Of a DNA stretch of 64,000 bases, positions 48,906 to 57,832 are shown in pieces. Made by a program: the position numbers and the translations under genes. How positions within the stretch are numbered: position 1 is the first letter of the stretch; every line of letters begins with the position of its first letter. The stretch is from Mycolicibacterium austroafricanum (GTDB lineage Bacteria; Actinomycetota; Actinomycetes; Mycobacteriales; Mycobacteriaceae): contig NZ_HG964455.1 of assembly GCF_000612725.1 (NCBI RefSeq), forward strand, positions 1 through 64,000, given 5' to 3'. The notes under the pieces are model-generated. The model worked only from the letters and a program-made list of their open reading frames with translations, was not told the DNA's origin and ran no database searches.

Positions 48906-49999
48906 CCCTCGGCTGCCAATTGCCCACAGGCGGCCGCGATCTCGCGGCCTCGGGTGTCACGGACCGTGCAGGACACGCCCTTGGCGCGGACCCGGCGGAC
49001 GAACTCCCGCTCGACCGGTTTGGGGCTGGCGTCCCATTCGCTGCCCGGTGTCGGGTTCAACGGAATCAGGTTGACGTGCACCAGCGGGCCGAGCTTGCCG
49101 TGCAACTTCTTACCGAGAAGGTCTGCGCGCCAAGGCTGGTCGTTGACATCGCGGATCAACGCATACTCGATCGACACCCGGCGACCGGTCACGTCGGCGT
49201 AGTAGCGCGCCGCATCGAGAACCTCGTCGACCTTCCAGCGGTTGTTCACCGGGACCAGCGTGTCGCGCAGTTCGTCGTCGGGGGTGTGCAGCGACAGCGC
49301 CAGCGTCACGTTGAGTTTCTCGTCGGCGAGTTTGCGGATCGCCGGTGCGAGCCCGACGGTCGACACGGTCACCGAGCGCGCCGAGATCCCGAAACCGTTG
49401 GGTGATGATGCTGTGATTCTTCGGACCGCGGCCACCACCCTGTTGTAGTTGGCCAACGGCTCGCCCATACCCATGAAGACGACGTTGGACAGCCGCCCAC
49501 CATCGCGGTCGCGCAACTCGGCGCTGGCGGCGCGTACCTGCTCGAGGATCTCGGCGGTCGACAGGTTGCGCTTGAGCCCGCCCTGGCCCGTCGCACAGAA
49601 CGGGCAGGCCATGCCGCACCCGGCCTGGGACGAGATGCACACCGTGTTGCGGTCGGGATAGCGCATCAGCACGGATTCGAACGTCGTGCCGTCGACGGCG
49701 CGCCACAACACCTTGCGCGTCTCACCGGAGTCACATTCGATCTCGCGCGCCGCGCCGAACAGCGTCGGGAACAGCGCGTCGGCCACCCGCTCGCGTACGG
49801 CGGCGGGCAGGTCGGTCATCTGGGTCGGGTCGGCGATCAGCCTGCCGTAGTACTGGTTGGCCAGCTGCTTGGCCCGAAACGCGGGCAGACCGAGCTCGGC
49901 GACGGCGGCTGCGCGGCCGGACTCGTCGAGGTCGGCGAAGTGCCGCGGCGGCATCGCGCGACGCGGCGCATCGAAAACCAGGGGCAGCGGATTGGGCAT
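48902..49999 (-). CDS. rlmN: 23S rRNA/tRNA adenine-C2 methyltransferase RlmN, 365 aa
   Basis: Radical-SAM enzyme that methylates A2503 of 23S rRNA and A37 of some tRNAs. The cluster motif CxxxCxxC is in SQAGCGMACPFCATGQGGL, followed by NVVFMGMGEPLANY and SVTVSTVGLAP; the acceptor cysteine lies in SCTVRDTRG near the C-terminus. Length is normal. GATACT lies 7 nt before the ATG, so the transcript may be leaderless. Corresponds to the Rv2880c/Rv2879c position of M. tuberculosis. A decayed copy of part of its 3' end lies at 45433-45520. Confidence 0.96.
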   Translation of the reverse strand: MPNPLPLVFDAPRRAMPPRHFADLDESGRAAAVAELGLPAFRAKQLANQYYGRLIADPTQMTDLPAAVRERVADALFPTLFGAAREIECDSGETRKVLWRAVDGTTFESVLMRYPDRNTVCISSQAGCGMACPFCATGQGGLKRNLSTAEILEQVRAASAELRDRDGGRLSNVVFMGMGEPLANYNRVVAAVRRITASSPNGFGISARSVTVSTVGLAPAIRKLADEKLNVTLALSLHTPDDELRDTLVPVNNRWKVDEVLDAARYYADVTGRRVSIEYALIRDVNDQPWRADLLGKKLHGKLGPLVHVNLIPLNPTPGSEWDASPKPVEREFVRRVRAKGVSCTVRDTRGREIAAACGQLAAEG

Positions 50000-50045
50000 C
50001 GGGCCCAGTATCTCATTCCGGAACCGCAGGAAGCCCCGCCGCGAG

Positions 50046-50924
50046 TCAGGCGAGCAGCGACAACACGATCCAGGTCGCGACGGCCGACGGCAGGATGGAG
50101 TCCAGACGGTCCATCAGCCCGCCGTGGCCCGGCAGCAGGGTGCCCATGTCCTTGATGCCCAGATCACGCTTGACCTGCGACTCGACGAGGTCGCCGAGGG
50201 TTCCGGTGATGACAAGCATCAGCCCGAGCGGGATACCGATCCACCACGGGTTGTCGGTGAGGAACTGCACTGCCAGCGACGAGACGACGACACCGAGAAC
50301 CAGTGAGCCTGCCAGCCCCTCCCACGACTTCTTCGGGCTGATCGCCGGCGCCATCGGGTGCTTCCCGAACAGCACACCGGCGGTGTAGCCGCCGACATCC
50401 GATGCGACGACGCCGAGCATCAGGCAGAAAACCCGCCCGGCCCCGTCGTCGGGGTAGATCAACAGCACGCCGAAGCTGGCGAATAGCGGCACCCAGGTGG
50501 CCAGGAACACGGTGGTGGACATGTCACGCAGGTAGTTCTGCGGGGCATCGGAGAGGCCGTCCGACACCAACCGCCAGATCATGCAGACCACGACGGTGCC
50601 ACCGAAGGCGCCCAGCGCCCCGGCGGCACCGAACGGCCAGGTCAGCCAGATCATCGCCTGCCCGCCGACGAGCAGCGGCACCACCGGGATCGAGTAACCA
50701 CCCTCGCGGAGTCGGCGGACGACTTCGTGGGTCGCGATTGCGATCGCCACGGAGACGACCCCTACCCACACCTTCGGTGCGAACAGCAGGACGACGATGA
50801 GCATCGCGCCGAGGGCGACGCCCACGGCGATCGCGGCGGGCAGATTGCGCCCGGCACGCGAGGCCTTCTTCGGCGGCTCGTTGACCGGCTTGGATATCAC
50901 GGGAGTCGAGTGCTGGTCGGTCAT
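50046..50924 (-). CDS. cdsA: phosphatidate cytidylyltransferase CdsA, 292 aa
   Basis: Makes CDP-diacylglycerol from phosphatidic acid and CTP, the precursor of phosphatidylinositol, cardiolipin and PE. It has an N-terminal cytoplasmic tail of ~28 residues, then about eight membrane helices, and the family signature near the C-terminus, GDLVESQVKRDLGIKDMGTLLPGHGGLMDRLDS. The gene directly follows frr with 2 bp between them, as in other mycobacteria (Rv2881c). Start at ATG 50924. Confidence 0.96.
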   Translation of the reverse strand: MTDQHSTPVISKPVNEPPKKASRAGRNLPAAIAVGVALGAMLIVVLLFAPKVWVGVVSVAIAIATHEVVRRLREGGYSIPVVPLLVGGQAMIWLTWPFGAAGALGAFGGTVVVCMIWRLVSDGLSDAPQNYLRDMSTTVFLATWVPLFASFGVLLIYPDDGAGRVFCLMLGVVASDVGGYTAGVLFGKHPMAPAISPKKSWEGLAGSLVLGVVVSSLAVQFLTDNPWWIGIPLGLMLVITGTLGDLVESQVKRDLGIKDMGTLLPGHGGLMDRLDSILPSAVATWIVLSLLA

Positions 50925-50926
50925 GC

Positions 50927-51484
50927 TCAGACCTCCAGCAGCTCGCCTTCCTTGTGCTTGACCAATTCGTCGATCTGGTGGGTGTACTGCTGGGTGGTCT
51001 TGTCGAGGTCCTTCTCGGCGCGAGCGACGTCGTCCTCGCCGGCGTCGCCGTCCTTCTTGATGCGCGTCAGCTCCTCCATGGCCTTGCGGCGGATGTTGCG
51101 GACCGACACCTTGGCGTCCTCACCCTTGCCCTTGGCCTGCTTCACCAGGTCACGGCGCCGCTCCTCGGTGAGTTGCGGGATCGACACCCGGATCACGTTG
51201 CCGTCGTTGGTGGGGTTCACGCCCAGGTCCGAATTGCGGATCGCGTCCTCGATCGGGCGCAGCTGGCTGGCCTCATAGGGCTTGATCACCACCATCCGCG
51301 CCTCGGGCACGTTGATGCTGGACAGCTGGGTGATCGGGGTGACGGCACCGTAGTAGTCGACGTGGATCCGGTTGAACATGCCGGGATTTGCGCGTCCGGT
51401 GCGGATCGACGCGAGGTCGTCCCGTGCCACCGCGACGGCCTTCTCCATCTTCTCCTCGGCATCGAAGAGGGTTTCGTCGATCAC
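50927..51484 (-). CDS. frr: ribosome recycling factor, 185 aa
   Basis: Splits post-termination ribosomes together with EF-G. The sequence is canonical: EEKMEKAVAVARDDLASIRTGRANPGMFNRIHVDYYGAVTPITQLSSINVPEARMVVIKPYE and the C-terminal helix IKKDGDAGEDDVARAEKDLDKTTQQYTHQIDEL. GTG 51484 with GGGAG 7 nt upstream gives the usual length of 185; the upstream ATG at 51517 would add an atypical extension. It lies between pyrH and cdsA, as in Rv2882c. Confidence 0.97.
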   Translation of the reverse strand: MIDETLFDAEEKMEKAVAVARDDLASIRTGRANPGMFNRIHVDYYGAVTPITQLSSINVPEARMVVIKPYEASQLRPIEDAIRNSDLGVNPTNDGNVIRVSIPQLTEERRRDLVKQAKGKGEDAKVSVRNIRRKAMEELTRIKKDGDAGEDDVARAEKDLDKTTQQYTHQIDELVKHKEGELLEV

Positions 51485-51519
51485 TGCTTGTCTCCCGTCG
51501 CTGTTGCTGCCCGCCACCC

Positions 51520-52275
51520 TCAGGTGGTGACCAGTGTCCCGATCTTCTCACCCGCGACGGCCCGCGCGATATTGCCGTCGACGAGCAGGTTGAACACCAG
51601 GATCGGCATCCCGTTGTCCATACACAAACTGAACGCGGTCGCGTCGGCGACCTTCAACCCCCGGTCGATTACCTCGCGGTGACTGATCGCGATGAGCAGC
51701 TCTGCGTCCGGGTCGACGCGCGGGTCGGCGGTGAACACCCCGTCGACCGCCTTGGCCATCAACACCACGTCGGCGCCGATCTCCAGCGCCCGCTGCGCGG
51801 CGGTGGTGTCGGTGGAGAAGTAGGGCAGGCCCATGCCGGCGCCGAAGATCACGACGCGACCCTTCTCCAGGTGCCGCACCGCGCGCAGCGGGATGTAGGG
51901 CTCGGCGACCTGCCCCATGGTGATCGCGGTCTGCACCCGGGTGTCGATGCCTTCCTTCTGCAGAAAGTCCTGCAGTGCAAGGCTGTTCATCACGGTGCCG
52001 AGCATGCCCATGTAGTCCGACCGCGCGCGATCCATCCCGCGCTGTTGCAGCTGCGCGCCGCGGAAGAAGTTGCCGCCACCGATCACCACGGCCACCTGCG
52101 CCCCGCTGCGGACGACTTCGGCGATCTGACGCGCCACCTGCGCGACCACATCGGGGTCGAGTCCGACCTGCCCACCTCCGAACATCTCACCGCCCAACTT
52201 CAGCAGCACCCTGGAGTATGCGGGTCTGATCAGCGGGGACTGGCCGGCAACTGGCTCGGCCGTTGGGTCTGCCAT
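51520..52275 (-). CDS. pyrH: UMP kinase PyrH, 251 aa
   Basis: Hexameric bacterial UMP kinase of the amino-acid-kinase fold: RVLLKLGGEMFGGG, VVIGGGNFFRGAQLQQRGMDRARSDYMGMLGTVMN, and ADVVLMAKAVDGVFTADPRVDPDAE. ATG 52275 with GGAAGGAG upstream was chosen. It opens the pyrH-frr-cdsA-rlmN series conserved in mycobacteria (Rv2883c). The gap to frr is 35 bp. Confidence 0.97.
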   Translation of the reverse strand: MADPTAEPVAGQSPLIRPAYSRVLLKLGGEMFGGGQVGLDPDVVAQVARQIAEVVRSGAQVAVVIGGGNFFRGAQLQQRGMDRARSDYMGMLGTVMNSLALQDFLQKEGIDTRVQTAITMGQVAEPYIPLRAVRHLEKGRVVIFGAGMGLPYFSTDTTAAQRALEIGADVVLMAKAVDGVFTADPRVDPDAELLIAISHREVIDRGLKVADATAFSLCMDNGMPILVFNLLVDGNIARAVAGEKIGTLVTT

Positions 52276-52370
52276 CGGACTCCTTCCGGTCTGCACCAGG
52301 TTGCCATCGACGAGACGACCCCCCAATCCTGCCAAACCCGTGCGCGCCCGACCGCCGAAGGGGTATTTCC

Positions 52371-52431
52371 GTGAGCGTGCGTGTCTGCGGCCGCCACGCC
52401 GGCACTATGCCCAAGTTCGCGCACGCTCGTC
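52371..52431. repeat. 61-bp repeat, left copy (inverted relative to 52947-53007)
   Basis: Starts GTGAGCGTGCGTGTCTG and ends GCGCACGCTCGTC. Its reverse complement matches the element at 52947-53007 over the same 61 bp, with both ends identical (13 and 17 bp) and a diverged centre. The ends of a single copy (GAGCGTGCG and CGCACGCTC) are also complementary, so it can fold by itself. Confidence 0.9.
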
Positions 52432-52504
52432 GCTGTCACAAATACGGAAGCTGCCTCGTCTACCCGACATACCGCCACGTCAACCACGAACGGAGTGACA
52501 GATC

Positions 52505-52948
52505 ATGACTGCCCGCACCCTGCTGAGTTCAGCGGTCCCGAACGCCTATCAGACGATGATCACGCTGTCTGGGCAGGCGGACAAGGCGGCATTGGACGCC
52601 GGAGTGGACCCGCTGACCCTCGAGCTGGTGCGCATCCGGGCGTCCCAGCTCAACGGCTGCGGCTTCTGCCTTCGCCTGCATGTGCGCGACGCACTGGCCA
52701 AGGGTGAGACCACCGACCGCCTCGCCGTGCTGCCCGCGTGGCGGGAGACGGATTACTTCACCCCCGCCGAGCGTGCCGCGCTCGCGATCGCCGAGGAGAT
52801 CACCGGCATCGGCACCCGCGCGGCGGGAATCGACGACGACACCGCCGCGGTGGACGGCCAGCAGGCCGCCGCACTGCGGTGGGTCGCCATCGCCATCAAC
52901 GCGTTCAACCGCATCGCGATCTCCAGCCGGTACACCATCAAGCCCTGA
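52505..52948 (+). CDS. carboxymuconolactone decarboxylase/AhpD-like protein, 147 aa
   Basis: The CMD fold signature is clear: LTLELVRIRASQLNGCGFCLRLHVRDALAKGETTDRLAVLPAW, with the redox CxxC (CGFC) and the nearby His of AhpD-type peroxidases, followed by FTPAERAALAIAEEITGIG. It probably acts as an alkyl-hydroperoxidase-like thiol oxidoreductase. ATG 52505 follows CGGAG at a somewhat long distance. The gene lies alone between two inverted 61-bp repeats, and its TGA overlaps the first bases of the right repeat, so it looks like a small inserted cassette. Confidence 0.88.
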   Translation: MTARTLLSSAVPNAYQTMITLSGQADKAALDAGVDPLTLELVRIRASQLNGCGFCLRLHVRDALAKGETTDRLAVLPAWRETDYFTPAERAALAIAEEITGIGTRAAGIDDDTAAVDGQQAAALRWVAIAINAFNRIAISSRYTIKP

Positions 52949-53007
52949 CGAGCGTGCGCATAGTCCGGCATCAGCGCGGCGCGTCGGCCTCAGACACGCA
53001 CGCTCAC
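52947..53007. repeat. 61-bp repeat, right copy (inverted relative to 52371-52431)
   Basis: Starts GACGAGCGTGCGC and ends CAGACACGCACGCTCAC; see the left copy. It begins at the second base of the AhpD-like stop codon and may double as a terminator. No flanking target-site duplication was found by eye. Confidence 0.9.
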
Positions 53008-53045
53008 GACCTGGGACCTGGGGGGCCTGGCGCCCTGGGGGGGTC

Positions 53046-55025
53046 TCACGCCATGTGGCAGGCCTTCGGCGGTGACGGGGGCAGGTCCAGCGCCGGGTTG
53101 CCGTCGAAGAAGCCCACCGGCTTGAGTTTGAAACCGGTGTAATGACACGGCATCACCGGCCAGTCCTCCGGGCAGACCACGTGATGCGCGCCGACGGTGT
53201 ACCAGAGCACCACATCGGTGTCCTCCAGCGGCGCATCGTCGGCCACGTACTCCGGCAGACCCTGGGCGTCGGCCGATTGATACATGTAGTCGCCGGCGGC
53301 GTAGAGCTCCTTGGCGTCGAACTTGGTCACCCACAGGTTGTGCTGCACGAACCGGGCCCGGTCATAGATGACAGAGCCCTCCTGCACCATCACCGGGACG
53401 ATGTCCTTGGGCATCAGCTTGTAGCCCACCGGTGCCCCGAACTCGTTGAGCTTGGACGGGTTGACCACCTTCCAGTACCGCCCGGTCGAATACTCCCAGT
53501 CCCGCGCGCCCTCGGCCTCCGAGGCGACCAGGGTGTCCTTGGTGATCCAGGCGTTGTGGTGCGGGTTGAGCGCCGGGTCCGGCTCTGGAATCGAATCCAC
53601 CTCGTAAACACTGTTTCCCGGACCGTCGATGCTCATGTCCATCCGGAAGTTGAAGAAGTGCTGATGGTTGGGCCCGTACATGCCGGGCGCGACCATCTTG
53701 CCCCAGCGCGGGGTCTCGCCGTCTGCGATCGCACCGGTGGTCAGCACACCGGTGAGTTTGACCTCCATCTCGATGGAGGCGTCGTTGTAGAGGTACCAGA
53801 AGAACCCGTATTCGTAGTTGCCGACCGTGCAGATCATCGAGATGACCAAGCGCCGGGACCGCCGCACCTCGACCTCGCCGGTCCGGAAATCGGTGTGCTT
53901 CCAGGAGATCCCGTAGTCCTCCTCGTGCATGCAGATCGCGTTCGGAATGGTGACGGCGTTTCCGTCGGAATCGTTGACCGTACCGTCGAAGTAGAAGATC
54001 TCACCCAGACAGTCACAGCCCAGGGTCAGCGGGTTGGCCGAGAACCCCATGCCGACCTCGCCCATGTCGAAGACGTTCTTGTTCCAGTGCGTTGGAGATG
54101 AATCACCGTAGGGCACAACCATTTCCGACAACGCTGCCCGATACATGATCGGCCGGACGGTGCCGCGGTCGTTGTAGGTGACTTCGTGCAGCACCAGACC
54201 TTCGCGCGGGTTGAACCCCACCCGTAGCGACCACTTCTGCCATTGCACGTTCCAGCCGTCGACGGTGAAACTCGGTCCGTCCGGTTGGGTGATCTCGATG
54301 GTCTTCACATCGTCGCGGAAGCCGCTGAAGGCCGGCCGGTTGTCCGGGCTGAACATGAACTGCTCCGAGTAGTTGCCACCTTTGGCCGGCAGCCTCACCG
54401 CGCCGTGATCCTCGACGTCGAGCACGGTCATGGTGTCCAGGTCGAAGGTGACGATCAGCCCCTCGACCGGACGGGCGTAACCGTTCTCCGACGGTGCGGC
54501 GCGCACGAACGTCAGCGGCCGGCAGATCAGCGGGGAGTTGTCGTAGTGGTCCTGCGCCCCGTAGTAACCGGCCGGCCACGGGTCGATCATCGCGAGGCTG
54601 AAGTCGGTGACACCGCGCTTGCGCATCGCCTCCTGCCAGCGCGGGTCCTCCCGGACCTTCTCCTCCACGCCGGTCATGTGCTCGACGAGGTAGGACGGGA
54701 ACCGGCCCGGGACGGGGGTCCAGGACTCGATGACGCGCGCGCCGAGATCGACGACGGCCTCGTAGATCAGCTTCGCCGCCGCGTCGTACATGGTCAGGAA
54801 TGCTCGACGCGGCACGTCCTGTTCGCCGACGAAGGTCAGCGAAGCGGTCTTGGCCGGCTCGGCGAGCTGAATCATCACGAACTTCAAAGTGGGAGTGGCA
54901 TATTCGGACGCAGTCACCACGGCGGCGGCGGACTCGATCTCGGCTCCGCTCAACGGGTCCAGCGGATAGGCCGCGGGTGCGGCCCCGTCGTGCTCGCCTC
55001 GCGTGCGGGTGTCCTCCATCGTCAT
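53046..55025 (-). CDS. copper-containing primary-amine oxidase, 659 aa
   Basis: Oxidises primary amines to aldehydes, releasing ammonia and hydrogen peroxide, with copper and the self-generated cofactor TPQ. The cofactor site N-Y-E-Y is in TVGNYEYGFFW (TPQ Tyr about residue 404), the first two copper ligands are in HQHFFNF (about 454-456) and the third is in the GAHHVVCPEDWPVMP region (about 612). WFDW-type proton-abstraction segments lie before it. No signal peptide, so it is cytoplasmic as in other actinobacterial members. The ATG overlaps the stop of the permease gene (ATGA), so amine import and oxidation are coupled. Confidence 0.94.
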   Translation of the reverse strand: MTMEDTRTRGEHDGAAPAAYPLDPLSGAEIESAAAVVTASEYATPTLKFVMIQLAEPAKTASLTFVGEQDVPRRAFLTMYDAAAKLIYEAVVDLGARVIESWTPVPGRFPSYLVEHMTGVEEKVREDPRWQEAMRKRGVTDFSLAMIDPWPAGYYGAQDHYDNSPLICRPLTFVRAAPSENGYARPVEGLIVTFDLDTMTVLDVEDHGAVRLPAKGGNYSEQFMFSPDNRPAFSGFRDDVKTIEITQPDGPSFTVDGWNVQWQKWSLRVGFNPREGLVLHEVTYNDRGTVRPIMYRAALSEMVVPYGDSSPTHWNKNVFDMGEVGMGFSANPLTLGCDCLGEIFYFDGTVNDSDGNAVTIPNAICMHEEDYGISWKHTDFRTGEVEVRRSRRLVISMICTVGNYEYGFFWYLYNDASIEMEVKLTGVLTTGAIADGETPRWGKMVAPGMYGPNHQHFFNFRMDMSIDGPGNSVYEVDSIPEPDPALNPHHNAWITKDTLVASEAEGARDWEYSTGRYWKVVNPSKLNEFGAPVGYKLMPKDIVPVMVQEGSVIYDRARFVQHNLWVTKFDAKELYAAGDYMYQSADAQGLPEYVADDAPLEDTDVVLWYTVGAHHVVCPEDWPVMPCHYTGFKLKPVGFFDGNPALDLPPSPPKACHMA

Positions 55026-56533
55026 TTCGCTGATTCCTCTGTTTCTGTCTTGTTGAGGTCGAAGACCGCCAGATGTGCCAGCGAATCTTCCTGACTAACC
55101 TTGTGCGCCGAGCGTCGTCCGAAGACGTACACGGTCAGGCCGAGGGCGAACATGCCCAGGCTGATGCCGCCCACCCACGTCATCCAGGTGGCGGTGGGCA
55201 CGTCGATCCACGGTGTGACGAACGAGTAGTAGATACCGCCGACCGTGCCCAGGGATCCGACGATGACGGCCGTCCACACCCCGGCCATGCCGCCCGGGAT
55301 ACGCCAGAACTGCTCGCCGGCATAGCGATCCGCGTACTTCTTCCGTGCGACGACCACGGGGATCAGGAAGAAGAACCCGGACAGCAGCCACACCGTGGAC
55401 AGGCCGCCCTGCAGGTAGATGGTGACGTTGGCCATGCTGCTCTGCGAATACAGCCCCACCAGGATCAATGAGGAGATCACGCCCTGGATCAGGATGGCGG
55501 TGACCGGGTTGCGCGTCCGAGGGTTGAGGTGGGTGAAGATCCGCGGCAGGTGGCGTTCCAGACCCGAAACGAAGATCAGCCGTGAGTACGCGACCTGGTA
55601 GGTCATCAGCGCGACGATGATGATGAACGCCAGAACGATTGCGCAGACCTCCATCAGACCGGGGAAGCCGGCGACATCGAGCATGCCGATCACGCCCGTC
55701 ACGGGGTCGATCTCGTCACCCGGCAGCGCCATCATGGTGCCGAGCGTGGTCAGCAGATAGATCGCGACCAGCGCAGCCGATCCCCACAGGATCATCTTCG
55801 GGCCGCTCTTGCGCACCGACAGGAACTCCGCTCCCATGTTGTACGGGGTTTCGACGCCGAGCAGGTACAGCAGCACGGTTCCGTACAGGAAGCCGGCGAC
55901 CGCGAAGTTGGGGATGGTCGCCTCGGCCCAGCTGAACGGCGTCGCCGAACCGTTGTTGACGGCGAACAGCAGACCGCTGACGAAGATCGTCAGCGTCAGG
56001 ATGCCGTAGACGACGAAGACGATGTTCATGATCTTCTGATTGGCAGCCAGTTTCGCCAACGCCAGACCGATCACCGTCCACAGGATGACCAGTTGCAGGA
56101 TGATGCTCGTCGTCAACCCGAGTTCGGCGTGGAAGGCCAGCAGCAGGAACTGCAGCACCACCGCCGGCGACGATGCGGCGTTGAGGATCACCGGCACCCA
56201 GGACAGGTACCCGCCGATAAACCCCCACGTCTCGCCCATCGTGCGGGTGGCCCAGATGTACACGCCGCCCTGCCCCGGCCACAGGTTGCCGAGTTCCACC
56301 ACCGCCATGCCGGCGGGGATCAGGAAGGTGAGGATGCCGAGCACCCACATCGGAATCGCGGTCCAGCCTCCGCCGGCCATCACCGACGAGCCGGTGATCC
56401 AGCAGATGATGAACACATAGGCCGCCGTCAGGCCGAATGTGGTCATCACCTTGGGAAGGATCTGTTCGGGGACCAACTCGGTGGTCATGAGCTTGTCACG
56501 CTCGACGTTCGGCGAAGGCTCCGTTTGTGTCAT
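55022..56533 (-). CDS. APC-superfamily amino acid/amine permease, 503 aa
   Basis: About 12 membrane helices with the APC-type first helix region VMTTFGLTAAYVFIICWITGSSVMAGGGWTAIPMWVLG and the segment PGQGGVYIWATRTMGETWGFIGGYLSWVP. Its gene is translationally coupled to the amine oxidase gene downstream, so the likely cargo is the amine that this enzyme oxidises. Start at ATG 56533. It lies 25 bp after the ABC ATPase gene in the same operon. Confidence 0.9.
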   Translation of the reverse strand: MTQTEPSPNVERDKLMTTELVPEQILPKVMTTFGLTAAYVFIICWITGSSVMAGGGWTAIPMWVLGILTFLIPAGMAVVELGNLWPGQGGVYIWATRTMGETWGFIGGYLSWVPVILNAASSPAVVLQFLLLAFHAELGLTTSIILQLVILWTVIGLALAKLAANQKIMNIVFVVYGILTLTIFVSGLLFAVNNGSATPFSWAEATIPNFAVAGFLYGTVLLYLLGVETPYNMGAEFLSVRKSGPKMILWGSAALVAIYLLTTLGTMMALPGDEIDPVTGVIGMLDVAGFPGLMEVCAIVLAFIIIVALMTYQVAYSRLIFVSGLERHLPRIFTHLNPRTRNPVTAILIQGVISSLILVGLYSQSSMANVTIYLQGGLSTVWLLSGFFFLIPVVVARKKYADRYAGEQFWRIPGGMAGVWTAVIVGSLGTVGGIYYSFVTPWIDVPTATWMTWVGGISLGMFALGLTVYVFGRRSAHKVSQEDSLAHLAVFDLNKTETEESAK

Positions 56534-56558
56534 TCGACGTCTCCCACTTGCACTTTGG

Positions 56559-57260
56559 TCAGTTGACGATCTGTCCGTCTTTCATCCGGACGACACGGCT
56601 CGCTTCGTCGGCCACCGTGGGGTCGTGGGTGCTCGCGACCACGGTGACTCCCATGGTCGAGCACAGGTCGCGCAGCATGCGCACCACCGTCTCCCCCGTG
56701 CGGTGGTCGAGGTTGGCCGTCGGCTCGTCGGCCAGGACGAGGGTCGGGCTGCTGATCAGTGAGCGCGCGATCGCCGTGCGCTGCTGTTCGCCGCCCGACA
56801 TCTTGGTCGGCTGATGGTTGACGCGATGCCCGAGCCCGACCAGCTCGAGAAGCTCGGTGGCCCGCTTGCGCAACGATTTCCGGTCGTAGGGCTCGAACAT
56901 CAGCGGTAGCTCGACGTTCTCGACAGCCGACAGGAACGGGATCAGGTTGTAGCTCTGGAAGATGAAGCCGATGGTGTCGTGCCGCAGTGCCGCGTACTGG
57001 CTCTCGGTCAGCGTCGCGGTGTCCTGCCCGGCGATCTTCACGGTGCCCTTCGTCGGCCGGTCCAGCCCGCCGATGATGTTGAGCAGAGTGGACTTGCCGC
57101 TGCCGCTCGGACCCATCAGGCAGACGAATTCGCCTGGTGTCACGGTCAGTTCGGCGGCCATCAGCGCCTTGACGACCTCGTCGCCGAGCTTGTGCAATTT
57201 CCACACGTCGGAGATCTCGATCACGGGGGCGGTGCCGGCGGTGTCGTCGAGAGCGGTCAC
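56559..57260 (-). CDS. ABC transporter ATP-binding protein (MacB/LolD type), 233 aa
   Basis: Walker A GPSGSGKST, Q-loop FIFQSYNLIPFLSAVENVELPL, signature SGGEQQRTAIARSL, Walker B LVLADEPTANLD and H-loop ASTHDP are all present. The sequence is of the LolD/MacB/FtsE class that works with FtsX-type permeases, two of which precede it. GTG 57260 has AGGAGG 6 nt upstream. Together they form a mechanotransmission-type complex rather than a classical importer. Their link to the amine genes is by operon only. Confidence 0.95.
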   Translation of the reverse strand: MTALDDTAGTAPVIEISDVWKLHKLGDEVVKALMAAELTVTPGEFVCLMGPSGSGKSTLLNIIGGLDRPTKGTVKIAGQDTATLTESQYAALRHDTIGFIFQSYNLIPFLSAVENVELPLMFEPYDRKSLRKRATELLELVGLGHRVNHQPTKMSGGEQQRTAIARSLISSPTLVLADEPTANLDHRTGETVVRMLRDLCSTMGVTVVASTHDPTVADEASRVVRMKDGQIVN

Positions 57261-57262
57261 GG

Positions 57263-57832
57263 TCAGCCTCCTGAGGCCAGGGATCGAATGGGCGGTCGCG
57301 ACGCGGCCTTCCAGGTGGGCACGATGCTGGTGGCCAGCGCGGCGGCGATGCTGACGACGACCGCGATCCCGCCGCCGAGGGCCAACCCGGGGTAGGACAC
57401 CCCGGTGGCGACGATTCCCAGCGCCGCCAGCACGATCCCGGTGACGACGGCCAGCCCCACGCCCGCCAGCGCGCCGAGCACGGCGGCGACGACGGGCTCG
57501 ACGAGCAGTGCGGTCACCACCGGTGCGCGCGGAACGCCGTTGGCGGCGAGCACCCCGAGTTCGCGGGTGCGGTGGGCGACGGTCCTGGTCGTCGCCACGG
57601 CCACCTCGGCCACTCCGACGAGCAGGACCGTGACGGCGATCAGTACCACGGCGCGGGCGATTTCGTCGCCGTGACCGAGTGACGCCGACTGAGCGCGGAT
57701 GCCGTCGGACATCCCGAAGACGAGGACCACCAGGAATGCGCCGGTGCCAGTCGTGACGGCCGGCAACACCATCTCGCGGACCCGGCGTCGCGCTGCCAGC
57801 CACCCGTAGGCCAGGCCCTTACCCGCACTCAT
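57263..57832 (-). CDS. FtsX-like permease, short form, 189 aa
   Basis: Four hydrophobic helices with the FtsX/MacB C-terminal pattern: ARAVVLIAVTVLLVGVAEVAVATTRTVAHRTRELGVLAANGVPRAPVVTALLVEPVVAAVLGALAGVGLAVVTG and the closing PTWKAASRPPIRSLASGG. It lacks the large periplasmic domain present in its partner, so the two may form an unequal heterodimer. Its ATG directly follows the stop of the larger permease gene (TAGATG). Confidence 0.88.
   Translation of the reverse strand: MSAGKGLAYGWLAARRRVREMVLPAVTTGTGAFLVVLVFGMSDGIRAQSASLGHGDEIARAVVLIAVTVLLVGVAEVAVATTRTVAHRTRELGVLAANGVPRAPVVTALLVEPVVAAVLGALAGVGLAVVTGIVLAALGIVATGVSYPGLALGGGIAVVVSIAAALATSIVPTWKAASRPPIRSLASGG

Noticed and set aside
52371..53007. 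Complete insertion sequence around the AhpD-like gene
   Set aside because: No transposase gene and no clear target-site duplication; only the inverted repeats are supported.
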